Positions 34,988 through 63,711 of a stretch of 64,000 nucleotides of DNA are shown here, piece by piece. The DNA is taken from NCBI GenBank assembly GCA_037954235.1, contig JBBMOA010000012.1, forward strand, positions 2,096,501 through 2,160,500, read 5' to 3'. Source of the stretch: Aulostomus chinensis (lineage: Eukaryota; Chordata; Actinopteri; Syngnathiformes; Aulostomidae). The position numbers and the translations under genes were made by a program. A model generated the notes under the pieces. That model had not been told where the DNA came from and did no database searches. It was given only the letters and a program-made list of their open reading frames with translations. How positions within the stretch are numbered: the stretch's first letter is position 1; every line of letters begins with the position of its first letter.

Positions 34988-37683
34988 AACAGAGGCAGTT
35001 GATTTGGAAAAGAGATTCACAAACGCCTGAGTCCTTAATGAATGTTCCTATGATCAGTCGCCTGAGGTTGGGGCCAGATTCCTGGAAGAGGGCGGGAGCC
35101 GGAGTTTAAGCCGATTAAAACCAGCTAATATTTGGTGTGCTAATGCTAGCATTAGCATAATTAGTCAAACAAAGTTAAAGGGGAAAAAAATCACCGACAC
35201 ATTTCACAACCATTGAGAAACAGCTGTGTGGGTGCTTTTCCTCAGATTAAGAAGATCTTCTGTTATTGGAGGACAGGATAAACTAATCTGAAAGTTTCAA
35301 CTTAAACCCCTAAGGTTTCATCACCTTTAAGTTAAGGAGATATTTCAGCTGAACCAAAGATCTCGTTTGTTTCCACTGAATCGCATTCCTTCTGAAATGA
35401 AGAGGTTGTTGTGGAAATGCGATTTCTCTGAATCTTCCTCTGAAATATCAGTTAACATGGAGATGCAAATCTAAGGGAACGTAGCGCCCCAGGTGGTTTC
35501 AGGAGTCTGGCCCCCGCTCTTCAGCGCAGTGCGATGTACTCGCTGGGATTAACGCCAAGCCACTGATGACCTTTAAACTGCCACACAGCTACCAGTCAAA
35601 CCAGTACAGATCAATGGTAGTAGTTGGATCCAGTCCTGATAACAACCTCATGCTGATCGTTAAGCCATAAACACAGTGACCTGGTCGCCACTCTGAAACA
35701 GCATCTATCATCTGGAATAATCCCACCGCAGTAAAGACGAGAGATTATTCTCCACATCTTTGTCTTTCCATCAGAGTTTAATTTTCTGATTCGAAGGTAA
35801 AGATCTGACGGCCTGTCTGCAAATGTCAGGGATCCCATGGCGACCAGCCGGTTGGTTTCAGAAGCACAACAGGGCTGAAAGTTCTCTTTGAGTCGTTTTA
35901 TTTGACTTGATCCGATGGTAGATTATAAACTGCCGTGACGGCCGACATCACCCGTTTACAAGTTGGCGCCTGACCTGAGAGTCCTCGGTCGGGTCGTCCT
36001 GACTCAGTCTGTGCCGCCTAAGAACCGTTGCTCCTGATTCAACTCTGATGATTGGCTCAAACTGATTAAATCACCATTCATTGAACTGACGTTGCAACCG
36101 TGTTGTGATTTGCATCATGAGAGGGAATCGTGACTGCGTCGCCGCAATTCCATCAAACGTTGCTGTTCAACATGTGGAGGCTGTCGCGCTGATGATGGAA
36201 CCACCAAAGAAGGAGAGTCTGGTAGCATTCATCTTTTTGTTGTCTAATGTGCTGGTTCAGGATTACACTGCTTTCTAGTAATACCCTTTTTTTTTCCACT
36301 TACCAAACGAGCTTGGTTGCTCAGACACAAGGTCTCAGCCTTCAGCCGAGCGCTGCGAGTGGCGCTCCTGCGCCGGCGCCGTGTGGAGCATCCCGGTATG
36401 TGTGGTGGTGGTCCGCCTCGGCACATCCAGCTCGCGCTCCATGGCTCAGGGGGGTCTGCTTGTATCTCAGTTTTCTGCCTAAACAGCTGACGTGGACTCA
36501 ACAAGACCCCTGACCGAGTCCTGGCACTGTCAGTCAACAACCGCTATCCTTGGTCCTTGGGTCCCAGGACTGAGTTCCCCAGTTTTCTTTGGACCACATC
36601 TGATTCTGTGCCAGTTCTAACCTGCTCATCCAGCCATTAAAGATGCTCAGATCCTTACATTTGCCCATTTTTTTCCCAAACCAGACCCCCCCCCCCCGAT
36701 GCCACCATGGTGACCAGATTATCCAGAATATTCAGTTCAGTTATCAGTGGTCTTAATGTCCTGAACACACCTCAGCTACAGGACCCTAGACTGCAGGTGA
36801 AGAGCTCAGCCACAAGGACAACCAGGATCGAAATGGGCTGCAGAGACGGAGGCTGGAAACCAGCCAGCTTCATCTGGGACGCCAGCGCTCCCAGTTTATG
36901 GTGGTTTATTGTCCTCTGCGCCCGGAGGCGGCCGTGTTAAACGAGGCGCTGTGAGGGCAACAGACGGGTGGGGACGAGACTCCCTGCTGATACCCGAGGA
37001 CGAGCAGGGCAGTTAACTCGCCAAACACGCCGCCGGTTAAATATTTAGACTCCATATCTGAGCAGGAACTCGGATAAGAAAAGCTGGTTTCTGACTGTTG
37101 ACATAAGTAGGTCATAAAACCATGTGCAGCTCTGAGGTATCAAACACAAGACGGATGAGCCGTTTCCTTTTTACTGGCTCATAAATAATGAAGCTAGTGA
37201 GGGTTGGAGAGCCGCCCTGCTAACGAAGCCTTTCAGCGCGACCCACAAAGAGAAGAAGAACACCTCACACACATTTCACACCAGGTTTAATCTCCAAGAT
37301 CCAGTTTTTACATGTGGAGGAACACTGAAGACAGCAGGAGTGTTTTCTGGAGGACGTCTGATCTGGCTGACATCCTGGGTCGCTGCAGCAGGAGTATTAT
37401 CTGTGAGTGAACTCGCTGCTGCTGGTCCACGTCACAATAACAACAAACCCACAGGAAATGGAACAAGCACTCAGCGGTGAGATCACTCTCTCCTAACGCC
37501 CCCGCGGCACAGAACACCACCGCACAAAGGCTCCTCTTCCTCTGTGCAAGACCCGTCATCTGGCAACAACGGCAGGGTTTCTGTTTTGGGTGGGCCACCT
37601 CATGACAGACCCCAACGCGGTGACGGCACACAGGCGGCTGCAAGCATGTGCTGTGCCTCTCAACTACACACTAATACGTGTCG

Positions 37684-37759
37684 TGAGTTTCAGAGGATGC
37701 CTTTTCTTTCTCCTGCATCATTGCTTTGTAACTCCAGAGCGTAGGGAGAGCCAGCCACC
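37684..37759. repeat. Interspersed repeat C, copy 2
   Basis: Aligns with 7868-7941 in the same orientation; the shared end is 'gagagccagccacc'. Confidence 0.6.
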
Positions 37760-38175
37760 ATCTCCTCAACAGGACCAGACCCTCTCGAGGAGATGGCGAC
37801 CGTTGGCACCAGGACCAAGGATCCCGTCTGTCGTCTGTCACGAGTGAAACAAAGGTAACTGTGCTGTGGAGGTGGAGGCTGACGCTTCCTTGTCTATCCG
37901 ATTCTAAAGGCAACCGTGGTTTACACACTAACCTCACGCTGCACTGAAGACGCTGTGTAACGTTCTGCAGAGACATCTGGACCTCCGACCTAGAACCACT
38001 ATGAGCGGGCGGGCAGACGAGCTCCTTCAGCCAATCGGTAAAAAAAAAAAAACTTGGGAGAACAGCAAAAATGTGTGTCTGCAGAGAAACTCGGCGAGTG
38101 CCTCCTCCGGGTCGAGTCGGACTCTTAGTGGTTCTAGATGGGAGGATCCTGGCGTGGCGGCCGGTTCGCGGCACA

Positions 38176-55676
<17,501 letters not shown>

Positions 55677-55900
55677 CAACGTCGTTACGGACATTATTTT
55701 AATAATGTTGATATTAATATTAACATAAATAGTTTGCACTGCTTCAGTCTGACCAGCGGCTTCTATAAGGGGGCACCGCTTGCTCTTCACGTTCCCCTCT
55801 GAGTTTACTTCCGGACAGAGGCTCTTGGCTACTTCTGATTGGCTGCTGCTGCTGCTGGCGTCACGCTGTGCGTGCGCACCAGTGAAAAACACTCAGTCCG
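55677..55900 (-). promoter_or_regulatory. HIBCH: HIBCH promoter
   Basis: Upstream of the HIBCH ATG lie an ETS motif (TTACTTCCGG, 55805-55814 on plus), a CCAAT box (ATTGG on plus, about 55838) and an NRF-1-like TGCGTGCGCA (55869-55878). The combination is typical of nuclear genes for mitochondrial proteins. There is no TATA box. The start site is inferred to be within about 150 bp of the ATG. Confidence 0.55.
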
Positions 55901-56774
55901 CCGCCACACCGCCACCCACTGTCCAACAACGGAACTGTACGGGGAAACTGAGCCGCTTCTCGCTGAAATGATGCACGAATCTAAAAAACTCCATGACTCC
56001 GTGTTCAGCTCGCACAGCCCGCATCATCGGAAGTAATTAGAATTAATTAACACAGCATCATGAATTATTATTTCAAACCTAAGAACAAGAAGCAGCAGCC
56101 TTTAAAGTTCGGTTAAATGAAGGCAGGTTATCAGGGTTAACATGTTTGATTGCACAGGCGGTGGCAGCCGACATACGTGTGACGTCACGCGTGTGGCCAG
56201 GATAAGGAACCCAGGTTGGAGTCTTGAAACTCTGTAACCCTTTGAGCTGTGTTTGTTTTCTGTGTTTGTTTTTCAGTTTGGATTTTTTTAATATATATTT
56301 CAGCCTGATTTTTGACCTGATTTGAGGATATTTTTGTTGTATTTTCATTCTCTAACTTGATTTATTATTGCTGTCGTTGTTATCAACAAATATGATCATG
56401 ATTCAGACACGTAAGGAAGCTAAGTGCCTACCTGAACTATGAATTCTTCTGCTGGTATTCTGCTAGCTGCTGTTGACAGCTCCTCTCACACCTCTCTGTT
56501 GTGAGCAGGCAGCATGTGATGTTATTGTGGCTTCAATAAGTTCAAGGTGACTCAATCAGAAATCACTTTTATTTTTGAACAAACACAAAGGCAGATGGAA
56601 TGAAGACCCTGATGTGTCTTTTACATGAAGAGAAGTGAATGATGCAGCAGATCCACGCACGATGTCGTTTCACCCTCAGAAGAATAAGAACATTTGAAGA
56701 GCTAAATGCTGCTTTTAGGCATTTTAGGCAGTAAATGGCTGGAATATGAAGTGAGGGGATCCAGGAATCCTGGT
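55901..56774. other. Spacer between HIBCH and the first PRR13-like gene
   Basis: The left part is HIBCH upstream sequence; the right part is 3' UTR or flank of the minus-strand PRR13-like gene. No further gene was seen. Confidence 0.5.
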
Positions 56775-57393
56775 CTAGTCTGAGTCGCTGCTGCAGGAAC
56801 TGCTGGACGACTACAAAGATGAAGAGAAGACGTTAGTTTCATGGTCAGGCTGTGGCTGCTCAGGACTCAAGATGATCGTTATTCAACTTTGACCTCCGGT
56901 AAACAAATGAATGTTCATGTGATCACAGCTGAGTCTTACCCCGTGACAGTCTTTTCCTTTCTTGTGACACTTGCCATGTTTGTGACCATGTTTGTGCTTG
57001 TGTCCGTGTCCGTGTCCGTGTCCGTGTCCGTGTCCGTGTCCGTGACCGTGTCCGTGTCCGTGACCGTGACCGTGAGCATGACCATGCCCGTGTCCATGCC
57101 CATGTTCTTGTGCGTGTCCTTGGCAGGGGTTGCAACCAGGCCCAGGCCCATAACCAGGACCAGGTCCGTGCCCTGGGGGGCCTCCGTGGGGGTGAGGAGG
57201 GTAGTTAGGTGGTGGGATGGTGCCTGGAGGGCACTGAGGAGGGTACCCGCCTGGCATCTGGTGAGGCTGGTTCGGGTAGCCAGGAGGGAACTGGTTGCCT
57301 TTACAAAAACAGAAAAGAGGAGTCAGTCAGAGTTGACAATCAGGGTCCAGAATGAACCTGAACCAGCTGTTTACCTTGGTTGTGTCCGTACAT
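56775..57393 (-). CDS. PRR13-like protein A with long Gly-His repeat
   Basis: Three coding exons: 57393-57375 (MYGHNQ), 57298-56940, 56810-56775. They total 137 residues. The N-terminal half is Pro/Gly-rich (GNQFPPGYPNQPHQMPGGYP). The middle has about 20 Gly-His dipeptides coded by a gtgtcc-type 6 bp DNA repeat (on plus) near 57000-57080. A basic stretch KHKHGHKHGKCHKKGKDCHG follows, and exon 3 ends SSSSSCSSDSD. Human PRR13 has the same plan: a proline-rich start, a Lys/His-rich stretch ending HKHGKH, then a Ser run and SDSD. I call it PRR13-like on that plan, not by proven orthology. His-rich repeats can bind metals, but function is unknown. The exon plan (19 nt first coding exon, phase 1) is the same as in gene B, so the two are tandem duplicates. 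Confidence 0.7.
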
Positions 57394-57518
57394 CTGCAGA
57401 CCTGAAGCTACGGATCCCGATTCTGGGAAAAGAGAGCGTCCTTCACATCAGAGATCAACAGCAGAGTCGAACCTCACGGTGAGCTGGAGAGCGCTTCCAC
57501 AGTCGCCTCCGAGCGCCG

Positions 57519-57527
57519 CTTTTATTT
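57519..57527 (-). promoter_or_regulatory. TATA-like box of PRR13-like A
   Basis: AAATAAAAG on minus, about 130 bp before the ATG. A likely leader exon ends at CTCACC/GTGAGG (about 57480) and rejoins at the acceptor TCTGCAG directly before the ATG. Confidence 0.5.
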
Positions 57528-57974
57528 GCAGCCGCACCTCAACCCTCCTCCCAAGCTGCACTGTGACCTAAATGAGTGTGCAATCGTGAGCCTACAGTCA
57601 ATGTGGACACACACACCCTTCCACAAACACATGCACAGCCTCCCTCTAGGTCTCTCCACAAGATTCCCTGAAAGTTTCTGAAAGTTTCCTGGCCGTGAAG
57701 AAGTGGACTTCTTGAGGACGTGAGGGGAGATTGATCAGGATGTGGGCACCCAGGATGTTCCTGAAATGTCTGTGGAGCCTGAGTGACAGAACGAGAACCT
57801 TGAGTGCAGCATCTTCCTCCAACACATGCACAACATTCAGTAAATTCAGAGACCTGAGGGAACATCCCATACATTCCCTTAAAGAATTCCCTGAATGCCC
57901 CAGGATATTTGGAACATTCTCTGGGAGGGAGAGGGAGGGACATCCCACACGCCTCTATGGAGGATCGTGCAGCT

Positions 57975-58040
57975 CCAGGAACTTTCTGGGAGCAGAGAGC
58001 GTCCTTCACACCAGCAGAGACGATCTCAGAGCGGTCAGGG
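57975..58040 (-). repeat. Duplicate of the PRR13-like A leader segment
   Basis: On plus, 'tctggga..agagagcgtcc' followed by 'ttcaca.cag' occurs at about 57422 (gene A leader/intron) and again at about 57983, with further looser similarity on the right. This suggests a local duplication of the 5' region. No Met-Tyr-Gly start exon follows the second copy. Confidence 0.5.
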
Positions 58041-59087
58041 AACCTGACATCTCCAGCTTGACTGGGCGATGAATAATCTGAAGTACAGCCAGTTTTACCG
58101 AGACAGTATTCAAAGACAGCACCAAAAACCCGGTGTGCGCTGGCGGTCTGAGCATGTTGTGGTTTTTGTTGAGCTTTTCCCTCGAAACCTTTCTCTTCAG
58201 CTATTTTCATATTTGCGAGGACAGGCCCCTCGTGGACCGAGATCTGGAGGTGCACTTGACACCGTGTCTGCTGTATGTATGACTTTTATGTGCGTCTTGG
58301 TGTTTTACATGTTTGTACTCCATGAACCTACACTTCTGTTATTTGTGTGTTTGGGCTGGAGGTGTGGAGAGGGAGTTTGCTGGAGACGGAGGCGCTGCTC
58401 TGCAGTGAATGTGCCAGGGAGGTGCAGGGCGTGGGGCTGCGCTAAGGTCACCGTGCCTCCCTCCCTGGGAAAACAACGATAACAGAAATGCCCTTCGAAA
58501 GATAACGCGCGTGGTGTAATACTGTGATAACTCTGAGGTCAACACAAATGAGTTACTTTGGTCGTAGGTGTAACAGGGTTTTACTGAAGTAAAAGTAATA
58601 AGAAGGTCAGCCAGGGATAAAACAAGCAAGCGCAGAGTTACAGGAGAGTCGTCCAGCGATGTGTCGCTGACATCAACGCTCTTTTGACTTTACTGCAAAA
58701 CTATTGTGTGTTCAAGCTGACGGTAAAACATGACTCAGGTTTGCTTTTTAAAAAAAGCACGTTGGTAAAACCTGCAAACTGAAGGATGAAGGTTTGTGTA
58801 TTCAAAGACATGAATGTGGTGTGTTGTGCACTTCATCTTCTTCTCTGTCCGTTCAGTGAATACAAGATTCTCGTCTCTGCTTAATTAAAATTCCGGTCAG
58901 ATAAATGGCTCGGCGTGTTCTGTTTGAACCAACCTGATAGTTTTATGGAACCTGTTGGTTCAATAAATGTCATGAAGGTACATCAGGATAAGGCTGCAGA
59001 TGAAAATATCACCCTTCAATCAATCTCAGCATGAATCATCCACCCATCCATCATCCCTCCCTCCATCCATCATCCATCATCCCTCCA

Positions 59088-59425
59088 TCTTCCCCCTCTC
59101 CTCCTGTTCAGGGTGGTGGGGGTGGAGCCTATCCCAGCAGCCTTCCCCCTGGACAGGTCACCAGTCCATGGCAGGGCCAACACATAGAGACAGACAACCA
59201 TTGGCTCTCCCAGCCACGCCTACGGTCAATTTAGAGTCTGGATTAACCTGGTCCCCTCTTGATGTCTTTGGACTGTGGAGGAAGCTGGAGTACCAGAGAG
59301 AACCCAGCAGGAACAGGGAGAACATGGAGACTCACCCAGAAAGACCCCGTGCTGCAGCCGGGGCTCCACCCACAACCTTCTTGCTGGGGGGCCACAGGGA
59401 GGACCACTGCTCCACCGGGCCGGCC
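59088..59425 (+). repeat. Interspersed repeat B, copy 3 (longest)
   Basis: Begins 'ccctctcctcctgttcaggg', over 95% like 29984-30240, and extends about 75 bp further right ('ccggggctccacccacaacc'). Confidence 0.9.
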
Positions 59426-59712
59426 AGCATGAATCAAAGGTATTAAAAAAGCGATAAATGAGAAATTCCTGTCTTTTGACTCCTCAGTACAGGAATTTTA
59501 CCTTCATATTCAACTTCCTGTTTCTGAGTGTTGAAGAATTAAAAACCAACCAGGACTGCAGACCAGCAAAAGGTTTTGTGTTTAAAAGTTTCGACAACTC
59601 TTCAGCTGATCAATACGCTGAACTAAGATGAAGTTTTCTGTCATAAACAGAAAAATTATGTGTGAATGAGCAAATCAGCAAGATACAAGAGTGGAAGGCA
59701 GCAAATGTCCTT

Positions 59713-59739
59713 GGGTCAGAGGTCAGAGGTCAGAGGTCA
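59713..59739 (+). promoter_or_regulatory. Array of four AGGTCA half-sites with one-base spacing (DR1 x3)
   Basis: GGGTCA then three AGGTCA at 59713, 59720, 59727 and 59734, each separated by a single G. Each adjacent pair is a DR1, the site type of HNF4, COUP-TF and PPAR:RXR. It lies between the two PRR13-like genes, 2.2 kb upstream of gene A. It could equally be a 7 bp tandem repeat. Confidence 0.4.
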
Positions 59740-60158
59740 GAGTGGATGGTCCTCAGTTTGCAACCTGCAGCCAATAAGATGATTTTTCAGTTTTGTTTTA
59801 ATCCCATCACCCCTGCATCAGTGGAACACAACTGAAGAGAGCGTTGAACAAAGCACTCACTAAGTGATTTATCTCACTGTTCCATCACTCAGAGGAGCAT
59901 TAAGGAGCAAGACGGACTTCCAGAAGACAGGATAAGATAAACCTTTATATGTCCCTCAGTGGCTTACTGCTTGCAAGTGAATTTTATTGCTTAATGACAC
60001 AAATCCTCCAACCAGTGGCGGCACAATGTCAACTTGAGGCGTTCTGATAGGAGATCGTTCACATTTGCTGGGAAGAGAACGCACAAGCCTCCGAGCCAGC
60101 GAGCAGGTCTCCTGCTGGTCCTTCGTCCTGTTCCTCTTCTCCACCAAGGAATCCCCAT

Positions 60159-61068
60159 CTAGTCAGAGTCGCTGCTGGAGCTGCAGGAGCTGCTGGACGA
60201 CTGCAGCAAACGACACACACTCATCAGCAAGCAAACACTCGTCTCAATGTGCGAAAATGCTAGTATTGTTCCATCGTTGACAGAAGAGATGGAGGAAGAT
60301 TCCTGTCCTCACTACAAAAATGTCTCTAACTTGTTGGAGCAGAACAAAGAGCGACTGTGTTTCAAAGGTCAGCGGCAGGTCATTAAACCGCAGCGTGCAG
60401 AAGTGAAACGAGGGACAAGGTGAATGTTTGGCCCACTTCTGCTCTCAGTCAGGGTCTCGTATTTGGCCTTTCATGATGTCTCAGGGGGAGTACGGCTCCC
60501 TGAACTCAGCCACAGCTCCACCGTGTTTGGCCAACACCTGGTCCAGTGGCAGCAGACTCCAGGCTACTGTGCCAGTGCCGTAACTGAGCCAAGAGGGGCA
60601 CAGATTTGTGCTGCTGTCTGAGGTTTAGTGGGAGTTGAGCTCAGTAATCTCACTGATTCTTTAATTACCCACAACAACATGGGAGCGATGACTCATCTAC
60701 GTTGTGATCAAGTCCAGTGAACCTCACCCCGTGACTTTCTCTGCCCTTCTTGTGGCACTTGCGATGCTTGTGGCCACGCTTATGTCTGCGTTTTCCGCTG
60801 CAAGTTGTATGACAGCATCCAGCGCCGTGGCCGTGGCCGTGGCCGTGACCAGGTCCATGTCCGTGATTATGGCCATGTCCATGTCCACCGTGGTGGCCGT
60901 GACCAGGGCCATGTCCGCGATTATGGCCATGTCCATGTCCACCGCGGTGTCCGTGGTGTCCTTTAGGAGAGTGTCCAGGAAGCACAATCAACAACATATA
61001 ACACATGGAGTCAGAAGGTGCGGATGAGCCCAGAGGAAACGTGCTTTACCTCTCCTGCATCCAGACAT
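60159..61068 (-). CDS. PRR13-like protein B with Gly-His repeat (tandem paralogue)
   Basis: Three coding exons: 61068-61050 (MSGCRR), 60960-60728, 60200-60159. They give 97 residues. It lacks most of the Pro-rich part of gene A and starts almost directly with Gly-His-rich sequence (GHHGHRGGHGHGHNRGHGPG). Then come AGCCHTTCSGKRRHKRGHKH, RKCHKKGRESHG and the Ser/Asp tail SSSSSCSSSSDSD. The first coding exon (19 nt, ending phase 1) and the Ser-rich last exon are laid out exactly as in gene A, so they are paralogues. The cysteines (CCHTTC) are new relative to gene A. A minor leader exon is likely upstream (donor CCCG/GTGAGT near 61180, acceptor GGTTCAG near 61085). Function unknown. Confidence 0.65.
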
Positions 61069-61241
61069 TTCCAACCCTCCGACGCTGAACCTGAACAAAC
61101 CAGAGATGCGCTTGACGACACATTGGGTTCAACTACAAGACAAAGACGTGAATCACCACTGCCTGCTGTGCGACACTCACCGGGACGTTGATCCGTCTGC
61201 AGCGTTCCTTGAGTGAGGATCCAGCGTCCCCTGCTGCTCCT

Positions 61242-61249
61242 CTTATATG
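61242..61249 (-). promoter_or_regulatory. TATA-like box of PRR13-like B
   Basis: CATATAAG on minus, about 175 bp before the ATG and some 30-60 bp before the proposed leader exon. Confidence 0.5.
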
Positions 61250-63711
61250 AAGCCACACTCACCCAACCGGTTGAGGCAGACGGTGCCCACCTGAGCCTGC
61301 TTTCCCCCTGCAGGTAAGTCAGACGCCTGGAGCTCACTCACGGAAGACTTCAGCGATACGAACAAAGACTGTGGTCCAAACCTGTCCCTCCTGTTAGGAG
61401 CTGTACTGGTAAAGGTGAAGGGTACAGGGTATAATTTTCTGTACGTCTGAAATATGCAGTAGTATCTACCTGCTGATACTGAACGACGCAGGATCCAAGT
61501 CACACATGTAACTGTGGTTCTGTGTAGGTGGATTTTCTCCATGTTTGACTGACACTTTGGCATCAGAGCCAAATAGCTGGATGTTATCAGGAAGCCTCAC
61601 CTTTATTTTCTGCCCTGCAGAACAAAGACGGACCTGTGAGCTGTGTTTTCTTTGCAGGTTCTGAGAACTCTCCATCTACAGCTCCATCTTATTTTAGGCT
61701 TGCTGGTGTTTATCTGAAGTTTTACAGTTCTGGCAATAACTGGCAATGAAAATACACTGCTGGCAAGTTTGGTAGTGATTGATGACAAAAAAAACCTCCC
61801 AGCGTGAAAGCTGACTTTTAAAGAGGTATTTAACTCTAAAGAGAAGTTATTTCAGTGCTAAGTAAATTCATAAAGTCCCACTTGTCACTTGTGAGTTCTG
61901 GGTCCAAGTCTCACATCAGGAGTTCAGGAGGAGGTCAAGTCTGTAGGGAGTCACGTCTCAGGTCTCAGGTGCAATGCTGACGGAGTCAAATCTGCTCTCA
62001 AATCTTTGGGACAGTTTTCTGAGACCCAAATCTCAACTTTTCTAAGAGTAAAAACCTGGCATCCAGAGTCACATCATCAGGTATGACGGACACATCATAC
62101 TGGTATGGAACTGGTGTTGTAACTGGTGTTTGGCCGGCTCTCTGCGGCCGTGCCCTCCTGTTCTCACGGGTCCTGTTAGTCTGAATCGCTGTGAGCACTT
62201 TAGCTTCTCATGCTCGGGCTGAGCTGCTGACTGAATCAAACGGTCCTGAACAAGTACAGCAGTTTGGAATCGTTCCTCTTTTTATGATTTGTTGAGATTA
62301 ACATGTCAGGTGTGGCCGGGTTCAAGTGGTTGATTAAATATTTTTGTAGGATGAGAAGTACCTTTCGTCTCCCAGGACAGGTCGCATGGGTGCGCATACA
62401 AAACAAACATGCGTTGCACGTCACTCCGACTTCAGTCACATCAACAAGTTTGTTTCAGTTGGAAACCACTTTCTAGTACTGACAACTAGGAGGCAGCGGG
62501 CCAAGGACGCAACTAAATGCTGGGTCAGATGCGTCACAGCGCCACCTAGAAATGACATTTTCTGTCCTCATGTAAGCGGACCAGGCCATGTCAAAAGTGG
62601 TCCGAACCACCTTAAAAATTTAGTGCTGGGTTGGTGAGGCGGCCATGTTTGATATATCACCAGAGAGCAGGAAACTGTAGTTCCTGGAGCCGACAGTCCG
62701 GGCCTCAGTGCTGACAGGATGAATTTCAAGTGATGCTTCACCCAGGAAATGTACTTTGTCTTACAAGCACTCACTGATGGGACCAGGAATCCACTAACCC
62801 TTTGTTAGGAGATAAAATAAAGAAACTAGAACACTTCCTGTGCAGCGCCACCGCGAGCGAGCACCAGCTGGTTGCACTCAGCACGATTGTGAACCAGCGG
62901 CACACCTGAAGTGTTACAATGACATGATGTAGTGTTCTCTAGCGCCACCTAGGTTGTTTTTCCATAGAAACACCTGAGAATGTATTTCACTCACAGGAGG
63001 ATGAATGGAAAGGTGAGCTCACCTGGAAGCCAAGCTCCTTATCAGCACCTTGTCACGCTGAGAGCCCTGAACAATCAGAACCAGTTAGGTGCCTCGCGTG
63101 CTTGGCTTCAACAAAAGGGACGTTGTAGGAGAAAGGTCTGCAGCGACGAGACACTCCCAACCAAGTTGTTCAGCTTTGTACCAAGACACAGTTCATACAC
63201 ACACCCTTTAATCAACTGGACATCTCCAAACATTCCTGGATGGTTCATGAGTTGCTCCCCCTTAAAATTCAACCAAGGGACAAAAGGCCCATATCTGATC
63301 TCAGGTCAGTTCTCCTACACCTGGTAATCAGCCTTAGATGGTGGTCAGACACAGAGAAGTACAACAACTTCATGTATTCTAAAGTAATGCAGAGATGACT
63401 AGAAGACAATGTCACAGGATCGATCAAAAACGTGTATCAACAGTTTTAGGAACTGGTAACCCAGAAAAAAGTCCAGGTGACACGACGCAGGGGAAACCTT
63501 GAAGGAGGCTGGTGACACTGTGAGAGACGCTCCCTGGTGGGCGGTGCTTCCGTCCTCACGTGTGTCTCAAGGACCTGCAGACTCTGAAAGAGCCTCGCCT
63601 GCAGAGCGTCTCAGCTGCAAGGAACATTTGGACCAAACGTTACACTTTGCGTTGATCGTCCGACCCCGACATGCACTGGTGGTGTTGGTGTCCTGGAGGC
63701 GACTCTGGTCT
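61250..63711. other. Spacer between PRR13-like B and LSS
   Basis: 2.5 kb with no supported gene. LSS 3' UTR should enter from the right. ATTAAA on minus at about 63207 is a possible poly(A) signal. Otherwise no clear feature. Confidence 0.5.

Larger units (their letters stand above)
33486..38175. other. 4.7 kb spacer with poly-C tracts between smAKAP and HIBCH
   Basis: The left part is probably smAKAP 3' UTR (shared plus orientation, no clear poly(A) signal chosen). It contains five plus-strand C homopolymers, a short CA run (33732-33746) and repeat C copy 2. HIBCH 3' UTR enters from the right; ATTAAA on minus at about 37286-37291 is a possible end. No conserved protein was found here. Confidence 0.5.
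57528..60158. other. Spacer between the two PRR13-like genes
   Basis: Contains a second copy (about 57975-58040) of about 60 bp of the gene A leader, repeat B copy 3, and a DR1 array at 59713-59739. A long minus-strand open frame (57539-58255) shows no protein family and is not called. Confidence 0.5.

Noticed and set aside
56841..57482. A 213-codon plus-strand open frame with VSVSV repeats
   Set aside because: Antisense of the Gly-His repeat of PRR13-like A; the frame is kept open by the 6 bp repeat.
57655..57700. Possible heat-shock elements (ttc..gaa repeats)
   Set aside because: The spacing between TTC and GAA blocks is three bases rather than two, so it does not fit the heat-shock element.
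57539..58255. A 238-codon minus-strand open frame
   Set aside because: No domain, low-complexity Cys/Ser/Pro composition, and it overlaps the promoter and flank of PRR13-like A. Chance open frame in GC-rich sequence.
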